63,821 bases of DNA from Lachnospiraceae bacterium UBA7054 (GTDB lineage Bacteria > Bacillota > Clostridia > Lachnospirales > Lachnospiraceae), in the NCBI GenBank assembly GCA_002492725.1, contig DLAF01000063.1:1-63821 (forward strand). Reading direction: 5' to 3'. Below are positions 1 through 8,894 of the stretch, piece by piece. Under the pieces are notes generated by a model. The model did no database searches. It was not told the DNA's origin and saw only the letters and a list, made by a program, of their open reading frames with translations. The stretch's first letter is position 1. Each line of letters begins with the position of its first letter. Made by a program: the position numbers and the translations under genes.

Positions 1-34
1 TCCTTGACAAAGGGTATAGTTTAAGGAAACCAGG

Positions 35-607
35 ATGAAAAAACTTTTGACTCCCAAGGGCAGCTACGGCTACCTGCAAAACCGAAAAAATTATACTGTG
101 CTCAGAACGCTTATCTTTTTTGCAATCAGTGCGGGACTCTACGGGATCGGTTACGTGACTACGGGCAGCAACAAAAATCTGCTGACGATCGTTGCCGTTC
201 TGGGATGTCTGCCCGCCTGCAAGAGCCTTGTCAATTGCATTCTCTTTTTCAGAGCAAAGGGATGCAGCGAAGAATTACGGAACGCCCTGTGCGCCTATGA
301 TGAGAAACTGACCGTCTTTTACGACTTATACTTTACCTCCTATCAGAAGAATTTTTCCATCAGTCACATGGCTCTAAAGGGCAGTATCCTCTGCGGTATC
401 ACGGAAGATTCGGCCTGCGACGGGAATGAGGCACAAAAGCACCTGGAAAAGATGCTTTTGCAGGAGGGAATCAAGAATGTGACGGTTCATATCTATTCTC
501 AGGAGGATGGGTATATTGACCGACTGAGTCGGTTAGCGAAAATGGAAGTGGAAGATCATCGGCAGAAAGAGGAGATCATCGGACTGCTGTATTCCGTTTC
601 CATCTGA
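35..607 (+). CDS. Small membrane protein of unknown function
   Basis: I do not recognise a named family in this 190-residue protein. It starts with a basic N-terminus and has two hydrophobic segments at roughly residues 23-42 and 48-70, so it should be a two-helix inner-membrane protein with a cytoplasmic soluble tail of about 115 residues rich in charged residues. No catalytic motif is visible. It lies directly upstream of a pseudouridine synthase gene and recU on the same strand with very short gaps, so co-transcription is likely. The window starts only 34 bases upstream, so its promoter may lie outside. Confidence 0.75.
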   Translation: MKKLLTPKGSYGYLQNRKNYTVLRTLIFFAISAGLYGIGYVTTGSNKNLLTIVAVLGCLPACKSLVNCILFFRAKGCSEELRNALCAYDEKLTVFYDLYFTSYQKNFSISHMALKGSILCGITEDSACDGNEAQKHLEKMLLQEGIKNVTVHIYSQEDGYIDRLSRLAKMEVEDHRQKEEIIGLLYSVSI

Positions 608-644
608 ATGCCAATTGCAGCGAATCAAGCGGGATGACATTGCC

Positions 645-1703
645 ATGTATCAGACAATCATTACTGATAGAGAGGCCGGACAGCGCCTGGATAAATACCT
701 TCACCGGATCCTGCCAAACGCGGGCAGCGGCTTTCTCTACAAGATGCTTCGAAAAAAGAATATTACCTTAAACGATAAGAAAGCGAACGGCAGTGAAAAA
801 ATCTTCGTGGGAGACTGCGTAAAGATGTTTTTTGCGCAGGAAACGCTTGACAAATTTATGGACGGAACCATACAAAATGGCGGCGATCTGCTAAAGGATG
901 GCGTGATGACGGCGGGAAACGAGGCGGCAGCATATAGGTCGGCCTATGAGAAACTTTCAGGTATTTCCGTGCTCTACGAAAACGACCACATCCTGATAGC
1001 AGACAAACCGGCGGGTATCCTTTCTCAGAAGGCGGAAAAATCTGACCTTTCTCTCAATGAGTGGCTGATCGGATATCTTTTGCAAAGCGGTTTTGTGACG
1101 GCAGACGATCTGCGGCTTTTCAGGCCCTCCGTCTGCAATCGTCTGGATCGCAATACCAGCGGTATCGTGCTCTGTGCCAAGTCTTTACAGGGCGCGCAGC
1201 TTTTGGGGGAACTGTTAAAAAAACGGACGCTCCACAAATATTATCTGACCTATGTAAAAGGGCAGATCACGCAGGCGCAGTCGATTGAGGGCATCCTACA
1301 AAAAGACGGGCGGACGAATCGGGTGACAGTGCGTTCCCTGGTGGAAACACAAAAGGAAAGCGTTAAGGAGCCAACTTCTCATGCGCAGGGCTCTTACATT
1401 AAAACTGCATACATACCCTTAAGATGTGAGCAAGATAAGACGCTCCTGGAGGTGGAGTTATTTACCGGGAAACCGCACCAAATCAGAGCGCATCTGGCAA
1501 GTATCGGCCATCCGCTCCTTGGGGACTACAAATACGGCGACAAGGCATGGAATGAGAAATATCGTCAGACATACGGTGTGCAATCGCAGCTGTTACACGC
1601 CTATAAAGTGATATTTCCACAGCTTGCGCTGCCGTTTGCAGACTTGAGCGAGCGCAGTTTTGTCTGCGTCCTGCCGGAAATTTTTGAAATCGTAAAGGAA
1701 TGA
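645..1703 (+). CDS. RluA-family 23S rRNA/tRNA pseudouridine synthase
   Basis: The protein isomerises uridine to pseudouridine in structured RNA; the target cannot be told from sequence. An N-terminal S4-like RNA-binding segment (GQRLDKYLHRILPNAG onward) is followed by the RluA catalytic core with the signature NRLDRNTSGIVL, which holds the catalytic aspartate, and by the late KPHQIRAHLA motif. The frame is open upstream to a TTG at 615, but I prefer the ATG at 645 because the S4 domain begins immediately after it. The 3' end is four bases from recU. A second RluA-type gene lies at 38425-39333, so the two probably modify different sites. Confidence 0.93.
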   Translation: MYQTIITDREAGQRLDKYLHRILPNAGSGFLYKMLRKKNITLNDKKANGSEKIFVGDCVKMFFAQETLDKFMDGTIQNGGDLLKDGVMTAGNEAAAYRSAYEKLSGISVLYENDHILIADKPAGILSQKAEKSDLSLNEWLIGYLLQSGFVTADDLRLFRPSVCNRLDRNTSGIVLCAKSLQGAQLLGELLKKRTLHKYYLTYVKGQITQAQSIEGILQKDGRTNRVTVRSLVETQKESVKEPTSHAQGSYIKTAYIPLRCEQDKTLLEVELFTGKPHQIRAHLASIGHPLLGDYKYGDKAWNEKYRQTYGVQSQLLHAYKVIFPQLALPFADLSERSFVCVLPEIFEIVKE

Positions 1704-1707
1704 CAAT

Positions 1708-2244
1708 ATGGCTACCTGGAACTCCCGCGGACTTCGCGGCTCCACCCTGGAGGATCTGATCAACCGCACAAATGAAAAATATCTGGAAAACGGTCTTGCC
1801 CTGATCCAGAAGATACCGACGCCCATCACCCCGATCAACATTGACAAAGACAGCCGGCACATCACACTGGCCTATTTTGATCAGAAGAGTACGGTGGACT
1901 ATATCGGCGCGGTACAGGGGATTCCCGTTTGTTTTGATGCCAAGGAATGTGCCGTCGATACTTTTTCTTTACAGAATATCCATGAACATCAGGTGAATTT
2001 TATGGGACAGTTTGAAAAGCAGAAGGGTGTTGCCTTTTTTCTGATCTACTATTCCCACAAGGACCTTTTTTATTACCTGCCCTATGAAATGCTGCGCTAT
2101 TTCTGGGATCGGGCAAAGGAAGGCGGACGTAAGAGTTTCCGTTTTGACGAACTGAATCCCGCATATGTGCTGCCAAAGAAGCACGGTATTTTGGTGCCTT
2201 ATCTGGATATGATCCAAAAGGATCTGGAGGATCGGGTGGAATAG
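1708..2244 (+). CDS. recU: Holliday junction resolvase RecU
   Basis: RecU is the Firmicutes Holliday junction resolvase, a dimeric nuclease that cleaves four-way junctions during recombinational repair and chromosome segregation. The 178-residue length fits. The N-terminus (NSRGLRGSTLEDLINRTN), a conserved IPTPI segment, and the acidic/lysine nuclease core around TVDYIG and CFDAKEC are typical of the family. In many Firmicutes recU sits next to a penicillin-binding protein gene; here it follows the pseudouridine synthase gene instead. It ends just before a strong promoter for the histidine operon, so it probably closes the upstream transcription unit, although I see no obvious terminator hairpin. 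Confidence 0.93.
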   Translation: MATWNSRGLRGSTLEDLINRTNEKYLENGLALIQKIPTPITPINIDKDSRHITLAYFDQKSTVDYIGAVQGIPVCFDAKECAVDTFSLQNIHEHQVNFMGQFEKQKGVAFFLIYYSHKDLFYYLPYEMLRYFWDRAKEGGRKSFRFDELNPAYVLPKKHGILVPYLDMIQKDLEDRVE

Positions 2245-2263
2245 CTGCAGAAAAAGTTATGGA

Positions 2264-2292
2264 TTGACAAATGCAGCAAAGCATCGTATAGT
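2264..2292 (+). promoter_or_regulatory. Promoter of the histidine operon
   Basis: TTGACA at 2264-2269 and TATAGT at 2287-2292 are separated by exactly 17 bases, a near-consensus sigma-A promoter. Transcription should start near 2299, leaving a leader of about 100 nt before hisZ. The leader holds the repeated word TAGCGAATT and a small AGCGA-ATTA-TCGCT stem, but it is too short for a T-box and has no U-run terminator. Confidence 0.8.
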
Positions 2293-2401
2293 GTAAGAAG
2301 TTTAACTTAGTAGCGAATTAGCGAATTATCGCTTTAAAGCAATAAAGTACATAGCGAAACCAAATCCAAAATAACGAGACAATGACAGGAAAGAGGAGAC
2401 T

Positions 2402-3520
2402 ATGAGTAAGAAATTAGTACATACACCTGAGGGGGTGCGCGATATCTACGGCGAAGAAAAAGCAAAAAAAACGGTGGTGGAGCGTCTTTTGCAGGAAAAG
2501 ATACACAGCTTCGGCTACCGCGATATTCAGACCCCCACCTTCGAATTTTTTGACGTGTTTTCCAAGGAAGTGGGCACAACGCCCTCCAAAGAGCTCTATA
2601 AGTTCTTCGACAAGGAGGGAAACACACTGGTGCTGCGGCCGGACTTTACGCCCTCCATCGCCCGCTGTGCGGCGAAGTATTTTATGGACGAGGATGTGCC
2701 GATCCGTCTTTGCTACCAGGGGAATACCTTCACCAATACCTCGAATCTGCAGGGAAAGTTAAAAGAAGTGACGCAAATGGGAGCGGAGCTGATTGGGGAT
2801 GATTCCGTGCAGGCAGATGCAGAACTGATTGCCATGACGATTGAATCGCTCTACCATGCGGGCCTTTCCGATTTTCAGATCAGTGTCGGCAATCTGGAAT
2901 ACTTTAAAGGCATCTGTGCGGAAGCGGGACTGGACGAGGAGACGGAACTGGAACTGCGGGACTATATCTCCGGGAAGAATTATTTTGGCGCGGAGGAACT
3001 GCTTGCGCGCATCGGCGTAGGAAAAAAGGATAAGGAGCTGCTTCTGAAAGTGAGCGACCTGTTCGGTACGGTCTCCATTTTGGAGGACGCCAAAAAAGCA
3101 GTTTCCAATAAGCGTTCCCGACACGCCATCGAACGGCTTGAAAAAGTATATCGGACGCTCTGTGATTACGGCGTGGAGAAATATGTTTCCTTTGACCTTG
3201 GGATGCTTAGCAAGTATAATTACTATACGGGTATCATTTTCAAGGGCTATACCTACGGAATCGGAGACGCGATCGTAAAGGGCGGGCGCTATGACAATCT
3301 GCTTGGACGATTCGGTAAGGAAGCGGCCGCTGTCGGCTTTGTGATCGTGGTGGATGATCTCCTGGCCGCCATGGGACGTCAAAATGTAATGATTTCCGGG
3401 ATAGAGGAACCGGTAAAACTGTATTATACGGAAGAAGATTTTCCCGAAAAACTGATGGAGGCGAAAGGAATGCGGTCTTCCGGAAAGAGAGTGGAACTTC
3501 TTCCACAGACATCAATTTAA
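2402..3520 (+). CDS. hisZ: ATP phosphoribosyltransferase regulatory subunit HisZ
   Basis: HisZ is a catalytically inactive paralogue of histidyl-tRNA synthetase that forms a hetero-octamer with short-form HisG and is required for the first step of histidine synthesis and for feedback control. The 372-residue protein begins with the class II synthetase-like segment TPEGVRDIYGEE, continues with motif-2-like LRPDFTPSIAR, and has a late GGRYDNLLGRFG segment. The good ribosome binding site GGAGACT before the ATG supports this start. It is the first gene of the operon and is followed 25 bases later by a HisG lacking its regulatory domain, exactly the pairing expected. Confidence 0.95.
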   Translation: MSKKLVHTPEGVRDIYGEEKAKKTVVERLLQEKIHSFGYRDIQTPTFEFFDVFSKEVGTTPSKELYKFFDKEGNTLVLRPDFTPSIARCAAKYFMDEDVPIRLCYQGNTFTNTSNLQGKLKEVTQMGAELIGDDSVQADAELIAMTIESLYHAGLSDFQISVGNLEYFKGICAEAGLDEETELELRDYISGKNYFGAEELLARIGVGKKDKELLLKVSDLFGTVSILEDAKKAVSNKRSRHAIERLEKVYRTLCDYGVEKYVSFDLGMLSKYNYYTGIIFKGYTYGIGDAIVKGGRYDNLLGRFGKEAAAVGFVIVVDDLLAAMGRQNVMISGIEEPVKLYYTEEDFPEKLMEAKGMRSSGKRVELLPQTSI

Positions 3521-3545
3521 GAGGAAGAGAGAGTGTGCCGGAAAA

Positions 3546-4190
3546 ATGAGTGAAGAAAGATATCTGACATTCGCCCTGGGAAAGGGGCGCTTAGCCAATA
3601 AAACAATGGAACTATTGGAGAAAATAGGCATCACCTGCGAGGAAATGAAAGATAAGGATTCCCGCAAGCTGATCTTTGTAAACGAAGAGCAGAAACTGAA
3701 ATTTTTCCTGTCCAAAGGTCCCGATGTGCCGACCTATGTGGAGTACGGCGCGGCGGATATCGGCGTCGTCGGCAAGGATACGATCATGGAGGAGAACAGA
3801 CGCGTCTATGAGGTGCTCGACCTTGGTTACGGCAAATGCCGGATGTGCGTCTGCGGCCCGGGGAGCGCAAAGGAACTCTTGCAGCATCATGAAATGATCC
3901 GCGTGGCCAGCAAGTACCCAAACATTGCCAAAGATTATTTTTACAACAAAAAACACCAGACGGTGGACATCATCAAATTAAACGGTTCTGTGGAGCTTGG
4001 GCCGATCGTAGAACTGGCGGATGTGATCGTGGATATCGTGGAGACGGGTTCTACCCTGAAGGAAAACGGGCTGGAAGTTTTGGAGGAAATCTGCCCGCTG
4101 TCCGCAAGGATGATCGTCAATCAGGTCAGTATGCAGATGGAACCGGAACGGATTAAACGGCTGATAAATGAGCTGAGAGCGCATTTGTGA
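3546..4190 (+). CDS. hisG: ATP phosphoribosyltransferase catalytic subunit, short form
   Basis: HisG condenses ATP with phosphoribosyl pyrophosphate, the committed step of histidine synthesis. At 214 residues it is the short form that ends after the catalytic domains and lacks the C-terminal ACT-like histidine-binding domain; it therefore depends on HisZ encoded immediately upstream. Recognisable segments are the N-terminal LTFALGKGRLANKT, the AADIGVVGKD stretch, and the phosphoribosyl-pyrophosphate loop DIVETGSTLKENGL near residue 160. The start is consistent with the upstream purine-rich site and with other HisG N-termini. Confidence 0.96.
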   Translation: MSEERYLTFALGKGRLANKTMELLEKIGITCEEMKDKDSRKLIFVNEEQKLKFFLSKGPDVPTYVEYGAADIGVVGKDTIMEENRRVYEVLDLGYGKCRMCVCGPGSAKELLQHHEMIRVASKYPNIAKDYFYNKKHQTVDIIKLNGSVELGPIVELADVIVDIVETGSTLKENGLEVLEEICPLSARMIVNQVSMQMEPERIKRLINELRAHL

Positions 4191-4216
4191 CATCGTTTCA
4201 GTGAGGAGCAAAAGTT

Positions 4217-5017
4217 ATGGCAGACAAGACAGAACTAAAAATAAAAAACAGAGAGGCAGGAAATAAAATGAAAGAATGGAAGGGTATTATCATTGCGCTG
4301 ATTGCGGGGGCATGCGCCATCGCCTGTGTCACGATTTTTTCAAACAACATTGTCAGTTACAAGAAGACCTCGGGCAGCGAGGGACTGTCCGCCACCGGCT
4401 CCGCCAACTGTGATTTTGAGGCGGATCTGATCGTCTGGCGGGGAAGCTTTTCCGGGGAAGGTCTGACCACGCAGGATGCTTACCGCTCCATTAAAAAGGA
4501 CGCTGAGCTTGTGAAAAAGTATCTGGTGGACAGTGGTGTGAAGGAGGAGGAGATGGTATTCAGTTCCGTTACCATCAACACCCGCTGGGAGTCTGAGTAC
4601 AACGAAAACGGCGACAGGATCAGAGATTATATTGCCGGCTATGATCTTTATCAGAATGTGTCCATCACCTCCACGGACATTGACAAGATCGAGGGCATTT
4701 CCCGTGACATTTCCGGCCTGATCGAGTCTGGGGTACAGTTTGCCTCGGAGGAACCGGAATACTACTACACCAAACTGGATGAGTTAAAGCTTGATCTGAT
4801 TTCGGCAGCCACCGAGAACGCAAAAAACAGGATCGATCTGATGGCGCAGGGGACCGGCTCAACGATCGGACAGCTGAAAAGCGCCAATCTGGGCGTTTTC
4901 CAGATCACAGCACAAAACAGCAATACCGAATACAGTTACGGCGGTTACTTTGATACCAGTTCCAGAAAAAAGACGGCGTCCATCACAGTACGCTTGAATT
5001 ACAGTATTGCAGATTGA
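4217..5017 (+). CDS. SIMPL domain (DUF541) protein, membrane-anchored
   Basis: The protein has a short cytoplasmic tail, one membrane segment at about residues 22-42 (IIIALIAGACAIACVTIF) and a large extracytoplasmic SIMPL domain. The domain opens with a GLSATGSANCDFEADLIVWRG strand pattern typical of oxidative-stress/periplasmic DUF541 proteins. Family function is poorly known. GAGGAG at 4203-4208 sits eight bases before the ATG at 4217, which supports that start; a second possible ATG lies at 4268 (also with an AGGAAA site). It sits between hisG and hisD in the same orientation, an odd place for an envelope protein, and I see no promoter or terminator that would isolate it from the histidine operon. 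Confidence 0.88.
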   Translation: MADKTELKIKNREAGNKMKEWKGIIIALIAGACAIACVTIFSNNIVSYKKTSGSEGLSATGSANCDFEADLIVWRGSFSGEGLTTQDAYRSIKKDAELVKKYLVDSGVKEEEMVFSSVTINTRWESEYNENGDRIRDYIAGYDLYQNVSITSTDIDKIEGISRDISGLIESGVQFASEEPEYYYTKLDELKLDLISAATENAKNRIDLMAQGTGSTIGQLKSANLGVFQITAQNSNTEYSYGGYFDTSSRKKTASITVRLNYSIAD

Positions 5018-5105
5018 CGCCCCGGCATTTCTTTTCCAAAAACAAGGAAACAGACGATACGGCACAAAGCGAAGAATTTTTGCAAAATAGAGAAGGAATA
5101 ACGAA

Positions 5106-6395
5106 ATGAAAACAATACGTTTGACAGCTGAGACCAGAAAGGACATTCTGGACAATCTTTTGAAACGCAGTCCCAACAATTACGCTCAGTATGAAAAAGT
5201 GGTGGCGGATATCATCGCGAACATTCGGGAAAAAGGCGATGCGGCGCTTTTTGACTACACAAGTCAATTTGATAAATGGAATGTAAACGCGGATAATTTG
5301 CGTGTTACAGAGGCGGAGATTGAAGAGGCCTGTGCCCGGATCGATAAGCCGTTTCTTACGGCGATGGAACGCTCCGCCGCAAACATTGAAGCCTTTCACA
5401 GAAAGCAGCTTCGTAACAGCTGGATCGACACCAGGCCGGACGGTTCGCTGCTTGGTCAACGGATTCTGCCGCTCGCCATCACAGGCGTTTATGTGCCCGG
5501 CGGTAAGGCGGCATATCCCAGCAGCCTTTTGATGAATGTCATTCCCGCAAGAGTAGCCGGCGTAGAGAAGATCATTATGACCACGCCTGCGGGAGCAGAT
5601 GGCAAAGTTCCTGCCGCCACACTTGCTGCGGCTAAGATTGCAGGCGTTGATGAAATCTATAAAGTGGGCGGTGCACAGGCGATCGCCGCTATGGCCTTTG
5701 GCACGGAGAGCATCCCCAAAGTCGATAAGATCACCGGCCCCGGCAATATCTTTGTGGCCCTCGCCAAAAAGGCCTGTTTCGGCTATGTCAGTATCGACTC
5801 CATTGCGGGGCCGAGTGAAATTCTGGTAATTGCCGACGAGACCGCCAATCCCCGTTATGTGGCGGCGGATCTTCTGTCTCAGGCGGAGCACGACGAGCTG
5901 GCAAGCGCCATCCTCATTACCACCGACAAGGCCTTGGAAACCGCGGTTCAGGCAGAGATCGACGGCTTTTTACAGAAGCTGTCCCGCGCGGATATCATCC
6001 GCAAATCGCTGGATAACTACGGTTACATTCTGCTGGCGGACAGCCTTGAGGATGCGGTTGAGACGGCAAATGCCATCGCCTCCGAACATTTGGAGATTCT
6101 AACGAAAGACCCTTATCAGGTCATGACAAAGATTAAAAACGCGGGCGCCATCTTCCTGGGCGAATACTCTTCGGAGCCGCTGGGAGACTATTATGCCGGA
6201 CCAAACCACATTCTGCCCACAAACGGCACGGCAAAGTTCTTCTCACCCCTAAACGTGGACGATTTTATGAAAAAAACAAGCCTGATTTCCTACTCCAGGG
6301 AAGCGCTTGAAAAGGCGCATGAAGATATCGAAATCTTTGCTGAGCGGGAGGGGCTTAGTGCACACGCAAACTCAATCCGCGTACGATTTCAATAA
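5106..6395 (+). CDS. hisD: Histidinol dehydrogenase
   Basis: HisD performs the last two steps of histidine synthesis, oxidising L-histidinol to L-histidinal and then to L-histidine with two NAD+, using a zinc ion. The 429-residue length is normal. Visible family motifs include YVPGGKAAYPSSLLMN (the Rossmann/NAD region), GPGNIFVALAK, SIAGPSEILVIAD, the zinc/substrate segment SQAEHDELASA, and GPNHILPTNGTA near the end. The upstream site AGAAGGAAT precedes the ATG. It is followed 14 bases later by hisB. An 88-base gap separates it from the SIMPL gene, with no visible terminator. Confidence 0.97.
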   Translation: MKTIRLTAETRKDILDNLLKRSPNNYAQYEKVVADIIANIREKGDAALFDYTSQFDKWNVNADNLRVTEAEIEEACARIDKPFLTAMERSAANIEAFHRKQLRNSWIDTRPDGSLLGQRILPLAITGVYVPGGKAAYPSSLLMNVIPARVAGVEKIIMTTPAGADGKVPAATLAAAKIAGVDEIYKVGGAQAIAAMAFGTESIPKVDKITGPGNIFVALAKKACFGYVSIDSIAGPSEILVIADETANPRYVAADLLSQAEHDELASAILITTDKALETAVQAEIDGFLQKLSRADIIRKSLDNYGYILLADSLEDAVETANAIASEHLEILTKDPYQVMTKIKNAGAIFLGEYSSEPLGDYYAGPNHILPTNGTAKFFSPLNVDDFMKKTSLISYSREALEKAHEDIEIFAEREGLSAHANSIRVRFQ

Positions 6396-6409
6396 AGGAG
6401 AGCATCATC

Positions 6410-6997
6410 ATGGATAGAACGGCACATATTACCCGAAAGACGAAGGAGACGGATATCGACCTGACCCTGCATATCGACGGTGTGGGAAAAAGTGAGATCA
6501 AAACTGGGATTGGCTTCTTTGACCACATGCTGACAGGATTTTCCAAACACGGTTTTTTTGACTTGACGCTTTCGGTTCAAGGCGATTTAAACGTAGATGG
6601 CCACCACACGGTGGAAGATACCGGTATCGTGCTTGGCTGCGCCATCAAAGAGGCTCTTGGCGACAAGGAGGGCATTAAGCGCTACGGTTCCTTTATCCTT
6701 CCCATGGACGATGCTCTGTGCCTGTGCGCCATCGATCTGTGCGGAAGACCTTATTTTTCAGGCGACTGCACGTTCCCAGTGGAGCGGGTGGGAGAGCTGG
6801 AAACGGAACTTGTGCGGGAGTTTTTCTATGCGGTAAGCTACAGCGCCGGCATGAATCTGCACTTAAAAATGCTAAACGGCGGGAATGCCCATCATATGAT
6901 CGAAGCCATGTTCAAAGCCTTTGGCAAGGCGCTTGATACGGCAACAGCCTTTGATCCCCGCATAAAGGGTGTCCTGAGCACCAAGGGCGCACTGTAA
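6410..6997 (+). CDS. hisB: Imidazoleglycerol-phosphate dehydratase
   Basis: HisB dehydrates imidazole-glycerol phosphate to imidazole-acetol phosphate using manganese. This 195-residue monofunctional form has the internal duplication of metal-binding motifs: FFDHMLTGFSKHG with DGHHTVEDTGI in the first half, and the second HH(M)IEAMFKAFG set in the second half. The ribosome binding site AAAGGAGAG precedes the ATG. It lacks the histidinol-phosphatase domain found in Enterobacteria, and no histidinol phosphatase is encoded in this operon. Confidence 0.97.
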   Translation: MDRTAHITRKTKETDIDLTLHIDGVGKSEIKTGIGFFDHMLTGFSKHGFFDLTLSVQGDLNVDGHHTVEDTGIVLGCAIKEALGDKEGIKRYGSFILPMDDALCLCAIDLCGRPYFSGDCTFPVERVGELETELVREFFYAVSYSAGMNLHLKMLNGGNAHHMIEAMFKAFGKALDTATAFDPRIKGVLSTKGAL

Positions 6998-6998
6998 C

Positions 6999-7024
6999 AA
7001 ATCGAGCGCTGACGCGTTCGATTT
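6999..7024 (+). other. Hairpin between hisB and hisIE
   Basis: AAATCGA at 6999-7005 pairs with TCGATTT at 7018-7024, and an inner GCG pairs with CGC around a CTGA loop. There is no U-run after it, so it is more likely an mRNA processing or stability element within the operon than a terminator. Confidence 0.5.
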
Positions 7025-7050
7025 AACCAAAGAAAGGACAGCATTTCAGT

Positions 7051-8334
7051 ATGGCATACAAGAAATTTATTCCCTGCATTTATCTTTATAAGGGAAACGC
7101 CGTGAAAAGTTTCACGGACAGCACCATTTTAAATACGAATCCGGCGGCACTGGCAAAATATTACAGCGATAACAATGCCGATGAACTGATCGTATATGAT
7201 ATGTCAGAGGGAGATACCGCCCATGAGGAGGCTCTTGACATCATCAAAGATATCTGCAGCGAAGCGGAGATTCCCGTGATTGGCGCCGGCAATGTGAAAC
7301 GCATGGAGGATATTAAAAAACTCCTCTATGCCGGATGCAAAAAGGCGGCACTAAACTATACCAAGCCGGGTAATATTGAGATTACGGAAGAAGTCTCCAA
7401 AAAATTCGGCAAGGACAAGATTGTTGCCTGTGTGACGGAGGTTGCGGCCATCACCGAACACGAGGCATTGATTGAGGAATATGTGGACGAAATCATATTG
7501 GTCAGGGAAACCTGCCTGAAGGAAGCAATCGCCGTTTCGCGTTTTCCCATGATTGCCTCCGTCCCGGAGGTATCTCTGGATAAGATTTTGGAAATTCTGT
7601 CAAAAGACAATATCTGCGGCATTTCCGGTTACGCCATCAACGAAAACGCCAAGGAGCTTCTTCCCATCAAGTCGCTGTGCCAAAATAACGGCATCCCTGT
7701 CAATACCTTTGAGGCGGCGTTTCCGTGGGAAGACTTTAAGTTAAATTCCGACGGTCATGTGACTGTGGTGGTGCAGGACTACAAGACAGACGAGGTACTG
7801 ATGGTGGCTTACATGAACGAGGAAGCTTATCGGATGACCCTGCAGACCGGGAAAATGACCTACTACAGCAGAAGCAGGGATGAACTGTGGGTCAAAGGAG
7901 AAACCAGCGGCCATTATCAATATGTGAAATCCCTGACTGCGGACTGCGATAAGGATACCATTCTGGCAAAGGTTTCCCAGGTAGGCGCAGCCTGCCACAC
8001 CGGCTCCCATTCCTGTTTTTTTAATAAGATCATGGAAAAGGAATACGAGGAAACTAACCCCTTAAAGGTCTTCGAGCAGGTTTTTGCCGTGATTCAGGAT
8101 CGGAAGATCCACCCGAAGGACGGTTCCTATACCAACTATCTCTTTGATAAAGGCATTGACAAAATCCTGAAAAAGCTGGGAGAGGAGGCAACAGAGATCG
8201 TGATTGCCGCCAAAAATCCCAACACAAACGAGATTAAATACGAAATTTCAGATTTTTTGTATCATATGATGGTGCTTATGGTGGAGAAGGACGTCACCTG
8301 GGAGGAGATTACCGCAGAGCTTGCCAGACGATAA
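7051..8334 (+). CDS. hisIE: HisF-like domain fused to HisIE (phosphoribosyl-AMP cyclohydrolase / phosphoribosyl-ATP pyrophosphatase)
   Basis: The C-terminal half is a normal HisIE. HisI at about residues 232-335 contains VVVQDYKTDEVLMVAYMNEE and the metal-cysteine region KSLTADCDKD through AACHTGSHSCFF; HisE at about 345-427 contains KKLGEEATE and the YEISDFLYHM helix. These hydrolyse PR-ATP and open the PR-AMP ring. Residues 1 to about 225 resemble the HisF TIM barrel, starting KKFIPCIYLYKG, but the catalytic aspartate expected at position 11 is tyrosine, and the second one (about residue 130) is threonine/glutamate in ACVTEV. The phosphate-loop GGGI is GAGN. The barrel therefore looks catalytically dead. 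hisA, hisF and hisH are not in this window. Confidence 0.93.
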   Translation: MAYKKFIPCIYLYKGNAVKSFTDSTILNTNPAALAKYYSDNNADELIVYDMSEGDTAHEEALDIIKDICSEAEIPVIGAGNVKRMEDIKKLLYAGCKKAALNYTKPGNIEITEEVSKKFGKDKIVACVTEVAAITEHEALIEEYVDEIILVRETCLKEAIAVSRFPMIASVPEVSLDKILEILSKDNICGISGYAINENAKELLPIKSLCQNNGIPVNTFEAAFPWEDFKLNSDGHVTVVVQDYKTDEVLMVAYMNEEAYRMTLQTGKMTYYSRSRDELWVKGETSGHYQYVKSLTADCDKDTILAKVSQVGAACHTGSHSCFFNKIMEKEYEETNPLKVFEQVFAVIQDRKIHPKDGSYTNYLFDKGIDKILKKLGEEATEIVIAAKNPNTNEIKYEISDFLYHMMVLMVEKDVTWEEITAELARR

Positions 8335-8381
8335 CTCCATATCAGACAAAATGCCGGCAAAATCATTGTTGTTGGCCACAG

Positions 8382-8413
8382 GAACGCTGCCCTCGGGGGC
8401 GCGTTCTTTTTTT
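8382..8413 (+). terminator. Intrinsic terminator of the histidine operon
   Basis: GAACGC at 8382-8387 pairs with GCGTTC at 8401-8406, with an inner GCCC/GGGGC pairing around a short loop, followed by seven Ts. The hairpin lies about 50 bases after the hisIE stop codon. Confidence 0.88.
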
Positions 8414-8477
8414 GCGTAATTTGGCATAAAGTGTAGGGAGAAACTTGGACGCACAGGATGGGGAGAAGGACACAAAA

Positions 8478-8882
8478 ATGACAGAAAGGAAAGTAACACC
8501 GGAAAAACGAGTGGAACTGGCCAGATATATCAGGGAAGAAAATATGGGGAACCGCGTGAAACTGCGCCAGCGGGAACATATCCTTTACGGGCGCGACCTT
8601 GCTATGCCGGTTGACGAGAAAGGAATGTTTTCCGAATCAACCCTAGTGGGCAGCGCGCAGGGGGAAGAGCTTCAAGGTGGAAGCTCCATGGGGAGCTTTA
8701 AATATCGTATGACGCTTGCCGTGCTCTTGTTTGTTGGATTTTTGCTCTGCGATACGGGCCAGAAAAATATCTTATCCTACAGTACCAATGATGTGTATGA
8801 GATGATACGTGCTGACAGTCTGCATTTGTATGACGGCGGAGAAAATGCCGTTATCGAGGAGCTTGAGGAATTGTTTCCCTGA
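8478..8882 (+). CDS. Small single-pass membrane protein of unknown function
   Basis: I do not recognise this 134-residue protein. The N-terminal part is strongly charged, then one hydrophobic helix (MTLAVLLFVGFLLCDTG, about residues 78-95) is followed by a short acidic tail ending EELEELFP. The frame is open to a TTG at 8445, but GGAGAAGGA seven bases before the ATG at 8478 decides the start. It is a lone unit between the histidine operon terminator and the promoter of the radical SAM gene. The acidic extracytoplasmic tail and basic cytoplasmic head fit an N-in topology. Confidence 0.7.
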   Translation: MTERKVTPEKRVELARYIREENMGNRVKLRQREHILYGRDLAMPVDEKGMFSESTLVGSAQGEELQGGSSMGSFKYRMTLAVLLFVGFLLCDTGQKNILSYSTNDVYEMIRADSLHLYDGGENAVIEELEELFP

Positions 8883-8894
8883 ATCCCACCCGCT

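Noticed and set aside
2293..2401. Possible T-box or histidine attenuator before hisZ
   Set aside because: The leader is only about 100 nt, has no T-box sequence, specifier loop or U-run terminator, and no histidine-rich leader peptide.
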